From assembly GCF_015477355.1 (NCBI RefSeq), contig NZ_JADLRJ010000001.1, positions 1,364,001 to 1,428,000 on the forward strand: DNA of 64,000 nucleotides, read 5' to 3'. Below, piece by piece: positions 19,601 to 31,600 of this stretch (within the stretch, counting starts at the first letter, position 1; each line of letters opens with the position of its first letter). The notes below the pieces were generated by a model. That model worked only from the letters and a program-made list of their open reading frames with translations. It made no database searches and was not told where the DNA came from. The stretch comes from Nocardia blacklockiae (GTDB lineage: Bacteria > Actinomycetota > Actinomycetes > Mycobacteriales > Mycobacteriaceae). The position numbers were made by a program, and so were the translations under genes.

Positions 19601-22600
19601 GGACCGCACGTTCGCGGGCATGCCGTCGACCTCGCCGAGGAGCTCGGGAAGCCGCGTCCAGTCGCCCGAATCCCCGGCCGGATAGACGAATTCGGTGGCG
19701 ACGAGGTTGTTGGCCTGCCCTCGTTCGCGCGCCTGCGCACTCGATTCACCCGGCGGCGCGGTGCGGAACAAGGCGGCCGCCGCACCGGCCGAGAACCATT
19801 CGCCCCCCGGTTCGGACGACAGAATCCGCACCGGCGCACCGGCATTCGGCTCCGCGAGAGAGCCTGCGCCGGGGCGCGGATCGGCCAGCACCACGCCGTG
19901 CAGCCCGTCCGCGCGCGACAGACCGGTGGCGGTCGCGGCGAGGCAGCCGCCGCCCGCCGCCACCACCGTGACGTCGGCCGGTGCCGGGTTCACCAGGCTT
20001 CGATAGTGGTTGTCCGCCAGGATTTGTCGGCGCAGCAACTGTCCGCGAGCCCGCTGTGCTTCCGCGTCGTCGCCCTCCGGCCCGCGCCGCCAGGCCACGA
20101 CGGAGACCTTCAGGCCCGGAGTGAACTGCCGGATGTGCCTAGCGAGTTCGGCGGCGGCGACGAAATACTCGGCGAGGGGGTCGGCGTCGCGGTCGAGAGC
20201 GAGGTACACGACCTTGTCCGCCCACTCCGGATCCTCACCCAGAACGAATTCGTATTCGCCCGTGTCGAATTCGGCGTGCCGAAGCGTGCGTGCGGGAGCC
20301 GGCACGTCGGACCCCGGGGGAGCCGGTAGCACCGCGATCATACGGGCGTCCGGGTCCGTCGCCGCATGCGCCGCCCACTCGTTCGCCTGTCTGCGAGCCG
20401 CCGTCGGAATGCCGGGGAGCGTCCCCAGCTCGTCGGGGTACTCCCACACCATCGTGGCCTGCGACCACGTATATCCGTGCCGCGCGGCGAAATCGGCCAC
20501 CTGTGAGTTCGGCGGAAGCACATCGTCGGGCAGGCCGCCCCACCACGCGTGCGCGTATTCGATCTGCCGCCGGGTGCCTTCCCGCTCCCCGTTCGAGGGC
20601 CGCGCGCCGATCAGGCCGTCGGGATAATCCTGCCCGCGTACGCCGGCCGATTCGCCGCCGCGCAGCGGGCGCTCGGGACCGTCGGCGTCCAGGACGATTC
20701 CGAATCCCTTGTCCCACCTGCCCGACCACGCCGCCGGGTCGAACGGGGGCCACTCGCGGGTGAGCATCGCCGCGGCCGCCGCGCCCGCCTCGACGCGAGC
20801 GGCGTTGACGTCGTTCGGGTCGATCTGCACGAGGCGGCCGTCGCCGGCATCGCGGACCATCACGAGATCGATGCCGTTGCCGTCGGCGGGGCGCGGGTTC
20901 CGCACGGCCAGTACCGCGAGCGCGCCCGGCCGGCCGGCCAGATACGGCGCGACCTGGTCGGGACTGTCGAACACCACCGACCGGTCGGCACCGGCGCGGG
21001 CGGCGAACTCGGCGGCGGGCATTCCGGCGGAGAACTCTTCGATCGAGGCCCCGTCGACGAGCCGCACCGGATGGCCCGGCAGCACGAGGCCCACCAGTCG
21101 CAACATCTCGGACGCGACGTCCCGGCGGGCGCCCTCCAGCAGCCGGACGAGCCCGCTCCGATCCATCCCGGCCCGGGCCGCCGCGCGCCGATAGAAGTCT
21201 CGGGTGGCGCTCATATCGGCGAGCCCGGCCGGAATTCCCGGGGCGGCGGGCGGTGCGGTCACACCCGGCGTTCCGTGCCCGACGATCAGCACCGCGGCCC
21301 GGTCGTGGTCGGCACCGGTCCGGGGGTGGCCGGCGAAGGCGTCGGCGACCCGGTCCACTTCGGTGCCGAGCCGCGCGAAGTCGTCGAGCACGTGCACGTC
21401 GATGTCGTCATCGCGGGTGACCAACTCCGGGTCGCCGAAGGTCAGCACCGCGTACCCGGTCTCCGCGTCGAAGGCCCACAGGTACACGTCCGGCCGGCCC
21501 GGCAGCGCGGCGGCGCGCTGCTCGGCACGCGCCACCGCGGCGGCGAGGGTCTCGAGATTCGCCGATCGCCGATCGCCGGGCGACCGCTCCAACTCGGCGG
21601 CGAGCCGGGCGCGGCCGGCTCGGTTGCGCCACCGCGACGGCACTCCCGCCAGCCGCGAGGTCACGTCGTACCGGTCCTGTACCAGCTCCGCGCGTTCCGG
21701 CCAGGCCAGCCGGCGGAAGTGCTCGGCCATGACGCCGAAGCCGGTGCTTCCGGTGAGCAGCGGATGCAGCTGGGTACGAGCCTGTTCGAGCAGGCGGCGG
21801 CGGCGAGCCGCGGCGGGATCGTCGGACCCGCGCCGCACCGCGTCGACACGAGTGGCGCCCAGCTCCACGATCCTCACCGGGCCGTCCGGATCACCGTGCT
21901 CGACAACAGGTTTCACTCGCCGGACGGTGTATCCCGTGGACCGGAGCGCCGCGCGCACCTCGAGGTGGTGGAGCAACATGTCGGTCAGCGCGTCGTCGTG
22001 GCGGCTCTCGTCGGCGACGACCACGACGACGTTTCCCGGCAGCAGGACGGTATGCGCCGTGAGCCGCCGCGCGCCGGGATTGCGCCGCAGCACCTCCGCG
22101 ACGACCGCGGCGACCCCGGGGTGGTCGTGTGCGTCCTGGTCCGCCCACCACCGCGCGACCCAGTCCGTCAGCCGCGCGACCTGCGCGTTCAGTGTCTCGC
22201 GGTCCCCGTGTTCGCCGGCCGGATGCGCGGCGCGCAGGCGGGCGAGTTCCGCGGACCAACCCGCCCGGTCGAGCAGTTCCGGGAATCGCACTCCGGCCAC
22301 GCGGGCGAGGGCGCGGCACCGGGCCTCCCACAGCCGGGCCGGCCGGACGAATGTCACCTGAGCCAGCACGTAGTCTCCGCTGTCGCCGATCAGGTGGCCG
22401 ACGAGGACCTCGGTGAATCCTCTGCGGGCCGCCATCTTTCCGGTGAACGTGGCGCGGGCGGCGTCCTCGGGTGTGAGCCCGCTCCGGAGGCCGGCGTTGA
22501 AGGTGTCGAGGTTGTCCGCGAGTCCCGGGCCGGCACTCGCCCAGGTGCCTTCGATGCCGTGCACGACATCGCCGACCTCGTCCCACAGGTCGCCGAACAT

Positions 22601-25600
22601 GACCCCGCCGCGCGGTGTGCCCTCGGCGGTCTTCATCACGATGCGCAGCGTGCCGGCCGCGTTGACCTCGCCGGTCACACCGACGCGTGCGCCCTGCCGA
22701 TCGATGCCGTCGGCGGCGGCGTAGGAATTGCGGTGGTGCAGGACCGGCGCGTGCTCCGCCAGCCAGCCGGTCAGCTGCTCCTTGATCCGCTCGTACCAGT
22801 CGCCGAAACCCTGCCCTCGGAGTTCGTCGGCGAGTTCGTCGAGACGCTGCGAGAGCGGCAGCAGGTCGCTGCTCAGTTTGCCGGTGTAGCCACGAAGTTC
22901 GGGAGAGCCGGTGAGGGTGAAGAACCGTGCGAGGGTGCCAAGACGTGCCGCCAGCCAGTGGAATTCCGGATGCCCGGGGCGGCTGCCGACATCGTCCGTA
23001 GGCCTGCTGCCGACGAGGTCGGCGGGGTCGGAGTAGTCGACCTCGGCGCCGATGCGGGTATTCGCGTTGATTTCCGGTGGTCGGAGATTGGTGACGTACT
23101 CGTGGATCACCCATTGGGGGGTGCCGACGTAGGTGCCGTTGATCTCCGCGTCGGAGAACCCTACGGCGAGAGCTTCCATCGCCGCCCGTCGACTCATGTC
23201 GGGCGAGGCGTAGGCGAAGAGCGGCAGTCGGCGCAGCCATTGCTCATAACTTTCGTTGAGGCCGAGCTGTCTCAGCTTCGCGTGAGCCTCGCGCAACACG
23301 GTGGGCAGATTCTTGCTGAGTTCGCCCCCACTGGCGTAGTCGACTGCGTGTATGAATTCATGGAGGACATTATCCGCGTACGGCTTCCCCGAATTCGGAT
23401 GCTCACCGCGTGATTCGCTGATCAGGCTGGCGCCCGAAGCGATGCTTCGGTCGATGGCGTACTCGAGGTTGAACAACAACACCGCGCCTGCGAGAAGGTC
23501 CGGTCCCTCTTCTCTTTTCCTGTCGTCTCGAGGCATCGTCGCGGCCCGTGTCCCCAAGAGGATATCGGTGCCCAGTGCGCGGATGTTGGTCATGAGACGT
23601 TGGAAGCCCGGGGTGTACCGGTACTTGTCGAGCAGCCGGCCCAGCATTTCGAGAACTTCCTCGACGGCATCTATCGCGGCGTAGCGACTGTCGAATCCGA
23701 TTATCTCCATGTAGGGGTGGTTCAGTGTGAACGCCTCCACCAATCGCCGCTTGGCCTGCGTTCGATCGTCCAGCCCGGCCATCAGCGACGGATGCTCGGC
23801 GTGCGCAGCTACGTTGCGTAGCTCGTACATCGCCGTCTCCTGGATATGGAGCATCCTCGACACGAGCGAATAGGGAAATGGCAGAGACCACAGGATATCT
23901 CCGAGCGCGTTCACGTGCTGGCCGATCTCGGCGATGGTCTGCCGAGGGACGTGGTGGTCCAGCCACACTGCGCGACGGCCCTCGCGGCGTACGAAGACCT
24001 CGGCGAAGCGACTCTTCTTTCCGATGATGGCGTGGTAGATCCCGAGCCTGTCGGCGGCCTGCGGGTCGCCCTGGCCCCACCAGACACGCGCACGGTCCCG
24101 ATAGAGGATGTGATACTCCGGCATCTGCATCCGGACTTCGCCGACCGGCGCCTTGACGGCTCGGGCGAGCAACGCGGTCGCCCACTCATCTACCGCTTGC
24201 TCGACGTAATTGTACGTTTCGCGGATGACCTGTTGTCCATCAGCGAACGTCAGCAGATCCTTCCTTACTCCGAGGCTCCCCCGCAGCCGCTCGATCCGTT
24301 CGATCGGCGGAATCTCGGGGTCATGTGGTCTGCTGCCGATGAAATCCGACGGGCCCTGCGGGTCGCCCGGATCTATCGTCTGCTCGTAAGTGCCGGGCGT
24401 TCCCAGGAGGAACGCGGCACCATCGCCCACCCGCACCCGCAGGCGGCCGTCCCGCCCTTCGATGCCCAGGCCGCCGCCCCGCCCCACGCCCTTGCGAGTC
24501 GAGGCGGCTTGCAACGCCTCGGTGAGCGCCGGAAGTGTCTGCTGGGCAGGGAAACCCGGGATCGAGTCGGCCACTTGCGCGGGCAGGGTCGCGGACAGTC
24601 GCTTGAAGCGCTTGCGGTCTCCCCACAGCCGCGCGGACCACGTGGGGGCCGAGCCGTCGCCCGGGTCGGTCCATTCGAAATCACCGAACATCTCGCCGCC
24701 CCAGTTGTCCACCAGCGGCTTGTACGACACAGGGGCATAACGTCCTTGGACGGATCCGCGGACGGTGTATCCGGAGCCGGTCAAAGTCGTCGACGAACTG
24801 ATCCGCACGCCGTCCTTACCGGAGACTTGCAGCGCGTAATCGACCAGCAGCGCGGCGACATTCGTCAATTCCGGCGGGAGTTCGGCCGGTGCGCCGTCGG
24901 GGTCGGTCCACGCGCCCGCGACGGCTGCGCGCACCTCGGCGGCGGACATGCCGGGTGAGAACACCCCCGCCGCACCGTTTTCCGAGTTTTCCGAGGTGTC
25001 GCCGGGTTCGTCGGAGGGGCGAGCGCCGATGGTGCCGCTCGGCTCGTCGGGTTCGATCGCCAGTCCGCCCGCGCGGCCGACGGTGTCCATCACCTTGTCC
25101 AGCCATGCGTCGAGATCGGCGTCGAACTTGTCGAGCTCCGCGGTCTGGTCGTCGATCTGGTCGATGGCGTCGACCGTGGCGATGATGTCGAGACACTGTT
25201 CGGCACGCCGGTGCGCCGCGAGGTCCTGTGGTCGACCGCTGGGCAGCAGCCGGGTCGCCTCGGTGACCGCCGTCTCGAGAGAGGACACCGACACCGTGTC
25301 CCCCGGAGCTTCGATCAGCTGGTGCAGCGCCTCCGGGGTCTCCGCACCCAGTACCGTACTCAGCCAGCGCAGTTCCTCTTTCACCGTGCGGCGCAATGCT
25401 TTCCGCAGCTCCGGCAGGGAACGCCACCGGCTCAGGTCCAGTTCGCCGGAGGTGGCGAGTTCCCGCAGGCGGGCGTAGGTCGTGGCGCGCTGTTCCTCGG
25501 CCGTCATCCGGCCGTGAATCAGCTGTTTGAGCGTGGATGCGTGCCCGACGAGCCGCCGATGCCAGTTGTTCCACGGATTGTCGTCTTCGAACGCCTCCGC

Positions 25601-28600
25601 CAGCAGCCGTAGGCTGAGGTAGCGCTCGCCCTGCTGCACCAGCTGCGCCGGTTTACCGTCGCGCCGCCACTCGTCCACGTGCCGGCGCACGTCCGCGGGA
25701 CTCCGCTCCGCCCACCCGTCGTCGGGCAGCGCCGCCGCGCTGACGCGGCACGCCTCGAGGACCACCGCCAGCTCCGGCTCGAGTTCGCCCCGGGCCATCC
25801 GCCGGTCCAGCGGATAGTGCCGCAGATGCTCGTTCATCCGGCGGATGAGGTTCATCCGGCCCAGTGTCTTCCGGTGCGCGGCTTCGTCGAAGGCCGCCGT
25901 CACGGTGTCGATCCGGCCGAGTCGCGCACTCGCACGGGCGATTTCGTCCTCACCGCGCGGATCGTCCCGCAGCGCGACGACGGCCTGCTGCCGCCGGTGC
26001 GCGACATCGTCCCGCACGGCCGCCAGACGGTCGCCCAACGGCGCGAAATCGGAGAACTGGGACAGCTGCCACGTCGCCCCGTCCGTCGCGGCGGGCACTC
26101 CCGTCAGCGTCCGATTAGCGAGGTCGAGCGCCGCGTCGAGGTCGGCGTTCAACAGGTGGGTGCTGTCGTAGCGTTCGACCGCCGCCTTCGCCCGGTCGGC
26201 GAGCAGTCGCAACTCGTCGATATCGGACGCCAACTCGTGCTCGGGGTCCTCGGCGGCCGCCGCGAGCGAGCGCAGCCGGGCGTGCAGCAGCGTCATCCCG
26301 TGCCACGAATCCGAAGTCGACACCCGATAGCGCCGAGCCTCCGTGAGGAGACGCCGGTTCCACGGCTCGAACGACGTCCTCTCGTCCTCGGCCACAGCCC
26401 TGCCCAGAGTGAAGAGTTCGCGCGCGTGCCGTTCGAGGCGTTGCCGCTCCGCGGCGAGCCGGTCGGCCGTCGCGAGTGTCGCGCCGAGGATCCGGGCGAG
26501 TTCCCCGTGCGCCCGGAAGTCGGTGGCCGCCCGCAGCAATCCGTGCGCCCGGCCGATCAAGCCGGACAGGTCCGCCGCGCGCCGGTCGAGTTCCGTCTCC
26601 ACCGCCTCGACCGTGCGAGCCCAGGTGTCGAGGCGCTGGATGTCGTCGACCAGCCTCGCGATCGGCGCCATGCGGTCGAACTCGCGTCCGGCCGCGAGGA
26701 TTTCCGGTGTCGCGCAGTCTTGTTCGCGCCAGTCGTCCAGCACGTGGCGGAGCCACCGGTCGTCCACCGCCGCGCCGCGCTCGATCTCGAGCATTCGCGC
26801 CAGATCGCGCCGCGTCTCCCGGTACCTCGTGAACCATGCTTCCCAGTCGGGTGAGCCGGTGCGCAGCAGTTCCTCGGGAGCGATGTTCTCGGGCGCGAGC
26901 AGGTCCGACAGTTCCCGCAGCAGGTCCGCGCGGCGCTCGGTGGCGTAGTGGGCGACCGCCAGCCGGGCGGCCGGATCCGTCTCGTCGGGCGCGGTGCCCG
27001 GATCGGTCGCCGCGCTCGGCGGGCTCCACGGCGTGCGTTGTCCGTCGTCGTCGTGGGTTCTGCTGCCGATATTGCCGCCCGGTTCGAGGCCGGATTCGTC
27101 GGTGTCGCTGTCGGGTCCGAGCTTGGCGTAGCGCAGTTGCTCAGGGTCCTGGGGGCCCGCGAACGCCCGCGTCCCGGCGCGGCGGTGCGGCACTCGTTCC
27201 CGCGTATGGCCGTGCCCCGCGGTGATGTGCGCGGCATGGACCAGAGCCTCGTTGGGCAGCCCGGTCATCGGGTCGTAGAGCAGATAGCCCTGGTGCACGG
27301 CCTCGACGCCGGCGAAATGCGGGGAGTCGGGGAACTCGGCGGCGAGCCGGACTCCGCTGAAGGCCTCGGTCGCGGGATCCATGCCGTGACCGAGGCGGCG
27401 ATGGACGCGGCTGTAGACACCGGGCTCGTCCGCTCCGAACTTGGTGACGATATCGCGCCACGACGCGAAGACATAGACGTTGTCCGCGCCGATGCCGAAC
27501 TCCTCGGCATGGCGGATCGGGCCCGTTCCGGGCGACCCCGCGAGGATGATCGAGGAGACCAGACCGGCGAGCCTGCCGTCGCGGCCCGCGTACGACAAGG
27601 TGACCGAACCGTAGCTGTGCCCGTAGAGCCGGTTGACGAACCGATCGGGATCGGCCGTTCCGGCACGGGCACGAGTGGCGTGCAGCGCCGCGATATCGGA
27701 CAGCAGGTGGTCGCCGCCCACGCGGGCGCGGCGCCGGAAGGCGGCCTTCACGAAACCGGTGTTCACGGGTCCGGCCGGCGCGTCGTAACCGATCCAGATG
27801 ATCGATGCCAGCTCCAGCGACGGTTCGACGTTCAAGGTCTCCCGGTACAGGTTTTCCAGCGGCTTGAACTGGTAGGCCAGCGAGGAGGACGTCGTATTCG
27901 TGCCGGGCACATGCCAATTCACCGTGTGCGCGGTGTCCACGTTGCCGAGCGCGGCGACGGCCTTGCCCTTGGTGTGGAAGGCCGCCGCGTCGAACGACAG
28001 CAGGTGCACCGGCGGACCGCCCGGCATCTCGGCGGCCTTCCGATCCATCACCCGCAGATGGTTCCGGATATCGATCAGGTTGCCGAACACTCTGCGCTCG
28101 GAGGCGGTGAGCCCGGTCCGGACCCAGTCGACCCATCCCGCGCCGGCCGGCTTGCGGGCGAGGAACTCCTCGAGCTGCCGACGGATCGACAGCCGGTTGG
28201 CATGGTCGCGGATGACGGCGGGCAGCCCGTCGGCATTGCCGATCTCGTGCGGGTACACCTGGATCAGCGCCCGCTGCGCGGCGCTGAGCCCGCCGGGCGC
28301 GGCGGGGTCGCGCAGCGAGTCCCACCACTCGCCGTTCTCGGTCGCACGACGTTGCGCCGAGGCGGCGTGGCGGCGATTGTGCCAGCGCTGCAAGCCCTCC
28401 GCGTGGTGGAAGCCGCCCGCGCGCAGCGCCTCGTCGGCGACGCGTCGCTGTTCCTCGTCGAAACCGTGGTCCACCGGCAGCGAGCGCCAGCTGGCGGACT
28501 CGTTCTCCGCCGCGTGCTCAGGGTCCAGCCGCTCCCCCAGTTCCGCGACCGCCGTCAGACACTCGTTCGTCGTATATGTCTGCGCGATAGCGTGATTCGT

Positions 28601-31600
28601 CTGCCGCACCGCGGTGAGCAGGTCGATCGCCGGGCCTTCGGCGGAGGCACGGGCCGCGAGCGAGGCGGCGAGCCGGCGCACGAGATCGACCGCGCGGGAG
28701 CCGCGGACGGAACCCTCCGGTTCGAAGGTGGCCGCAGAGGTCCTCGGTCCGAACTGGTTGAGGACGATCCGCCGTTCGACCGGGTTCAGTTCGTCCAGCG
28801 CCGCTCGCAGGTCGGCCGGACTCGCCTGTGCCAGTGCCGCGGCCAGTTCCGCCTGGGTCCGGTGGTGTTCGTCCGCGAGCGCCTGCACGGAACGCTGCGC
28901 GGCGAGCAGCGTCATGGTGCGAATCATGCCGCCGCGCGCCTTCTCGCGGGCGGAGCGCACCGGGGTCACGAGCCGTTCCAGCTGCTCCGCGCTCGCCTCC
29001 GCGATCAGCCGGCGCGGATCCGGCTGGTCCGCGCCGACCAGGGCGGCGTACATGGCACCGCGCAAACGGCCCGACTCGGAGTTCGCGGAGCGATCGGCGA
29101 GACGACTCTCCGCCACCAGCCGCTCCCGCCGCCGCACGAGCGTGCGCCGCACCGCGGCCAGGCTCGCCCGCACCTCGCGCTCGGATATGCCGGTAGCCGC
29201 CGCGATGTCGCTGTGCGTCAAGCCGTTTCGCGCCTGATCGAAGACCGTCACCTGCCGAGAGGTGAGGCCTTCCAGGATGGACGAGTCGTCCGACGGCCTG
29301 CTGCCGATGTGCCCGGACGGCTCGGTGTCGTCGAAGTTGGCGAGGAGCGGTTCGAGCATGTCGACGAGTTGGGCGCGCATGGCTTCGGCATTGCGGAGTT
29401 CGACGCGCCAACCCGGCACCTTATTCAGCGCCGTCTGCGGCGTACCGGGTCGCGCCGCGGCGTCGAGTTCGCGGCGAATGCCCTCGACCGTGGCTTCGAC
29501 CGTCGCGAGGTCCTCCGTGAGCCGACGCCGCTCGCGCGCAACGGCTTCCGGGTCGCCGCTGCGGGCGACGGCCCGGCTGTCGAGGACACGCCACGGTACG
29601 CCCGCGCGTTCGAGAGCGGCGCGCAGCTCCGGATCGGGCTGTTCGGGAAGATTGATGTGATCGATGTCGGCGAGGGTGACACCGCCGTGGACCTGGCACT
29701 CGACGTACTGGTGTTGCCGGAAGAGCGCGCCGGAGTAGTCGCGATCCGTTCCGCGCAGCGGCTGATCCTCAACCAGGCTGTCCTCGGAGAGCGGGACGAT
29801 GCCGAAAGATTCGGGCTGCGGGTCCAGCAATGCCGACGGTATGGTCCGGACCGGTCTGCCCTCGAAGAGACCACTGGAGTAGACCGCCGAGTCGCCGACA
29901 CAGACCGTGGACCGCCGGCGGACATCGTCTTTCAGCACCAACTCGATCCGGCCGTATTGGGCGAGCCGCTCCGTGCGCAGCTTGATGCCGGGCGGCCGGG
30001 CGGAGGTGGCTTCGTCCGCCAACCCGGCCGGGCGCTCACCCTCGGTCAGCACGTAGCCGTAGACGGGCCGCAGCCGCGGATCCATGTCCTCGGGGTTGCC
30101 GAACAGCTGGTCTTCCAGCTTCGCGACCTGGGGCCCCTTGCCGCCGCCGGCCCTCTGCTCGAACTGCGTCTTGAACCGGCCGTCGGCGAGCAACCCGAAC
30201 AGCGACTCGTGCCGGATCCGGACCGCCAGCGCCTTGCCCTCGACCAGGTCGGAGAGTTCGCGAGCCATTCGCGCGCGCAGATTGCCGATGTCGATGCCGA
30301 GGTCGTCCGCCAACTGCTGCGTGTTCCGATGGAGTGTGGCGGACTGTATGAGCAGCCTGTAGACGGCAGCGTCGCGAGCCTGCGGGTACCGGGCGAAGAA
30401 CTCGTCTTCGCGCCGTTTCGTCTCGGCGCGGTATGAACGATCCAGCATCGTCGATCGCGTGAAGTCGGCCAGCTCGATGTAGTCGTCGACCATCGCCCGG
30501 TCCAGGACGCGGAGAGCAGGTGCCGAAGGCAGAGTTTCGGCTCGCGCGGTGGCGGTAGTCGTGGAGACGGGGGCCGGCGGGACGACCGGTTCGGCCGCAT
30601 CCGGTTCGAACAGCCCGAGCACGCGCGACAGATGCCTGGTCAGGGCAGGATACAGGGCGTCTCGTCCGGCCAACGCGACCAGCTCGTCACGGCTCACCCA
30701 CCGAGCCTCCCGCACATCCTTGCCGATCGACTTCGGGTCGAACAGCTCCGGTGCGTCGGCGACGAGTACGTGGTTCTGCCACCCGCGCGGCCCGGCGATC
30801 ACGTGGGTTCCCTTGTGCGTCAATCCCGCCAGGTATTCGGCATTCGCGCCGAGTGCCGTACTCAGCGTGCGGGCCGCGCCCTGGGCCGCGGTCTCCCGCG
30901 AAGCCAGCGATCCGCCGGGCAATTGCCAATACTCTTGGGAATAACCGTCTTTCGCCCGGTAGATGAGGAACAACTCTTCACCGAACTCGTTCACGTGCCG
31001 GACCAGCACCCCCGCGGCCCCGTAGTGCCCCCAGTATCCCGGCTCGACCTCACGATCACCGGACATCCCTGGGTCGTCGAGAATTCGGAACGGATGCGCC
31101 GAATCCTCCTGCGGGCGGCTGCCGATGCGGCCGGGCGGAGTGTCGTTGCCCGTCGGGATGTCGGAGTCGGGATCGGGATAGAAGCGGCCCATGAAAGCGT
31201 CGGTGACTCTGTCCGAGGCCTGCAATGCTCGCAGCGCACGCCGCGCTTGTTCCCGCGTGACCTGATACGCCCTCATCCGCGGATTCTCGGCACGCTCCCG
31301 CGGTGCCCAACTGCTCACGCTGAGGCCGACGTGCGCGGCCATTTCCCGTTGCGGCATCTTTCGACGCAGGCGGGCGGCGACGATCCACGAGTTGGGGTGG
31401 CGGAACTGCGGATCCGTAGGCTCCGGCAGGTCGTCGACCTCCTCGGGCGTCAACTCGCGGAGCGCCGGCACGGCAGTACGGGCGGGGTGCGGCCGCGCCG
31501 TCGAATTCCGGGGCGGGTTCCCGGGCTCCGGTACGGAATCCGTCATGCTGCCGACGATGAAGTCGTGGGCCTTGCTGGAATCGGCGGCCGGTGCCGGAGT

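Noticed and set aside
26948-30436. Plus-strand open frame of ~1,160 codons
   Set aside because: It is the antisense shadow of the DUF1023, LuxR and DUF3626-like part of the giant gene. No motif or start context supports it.
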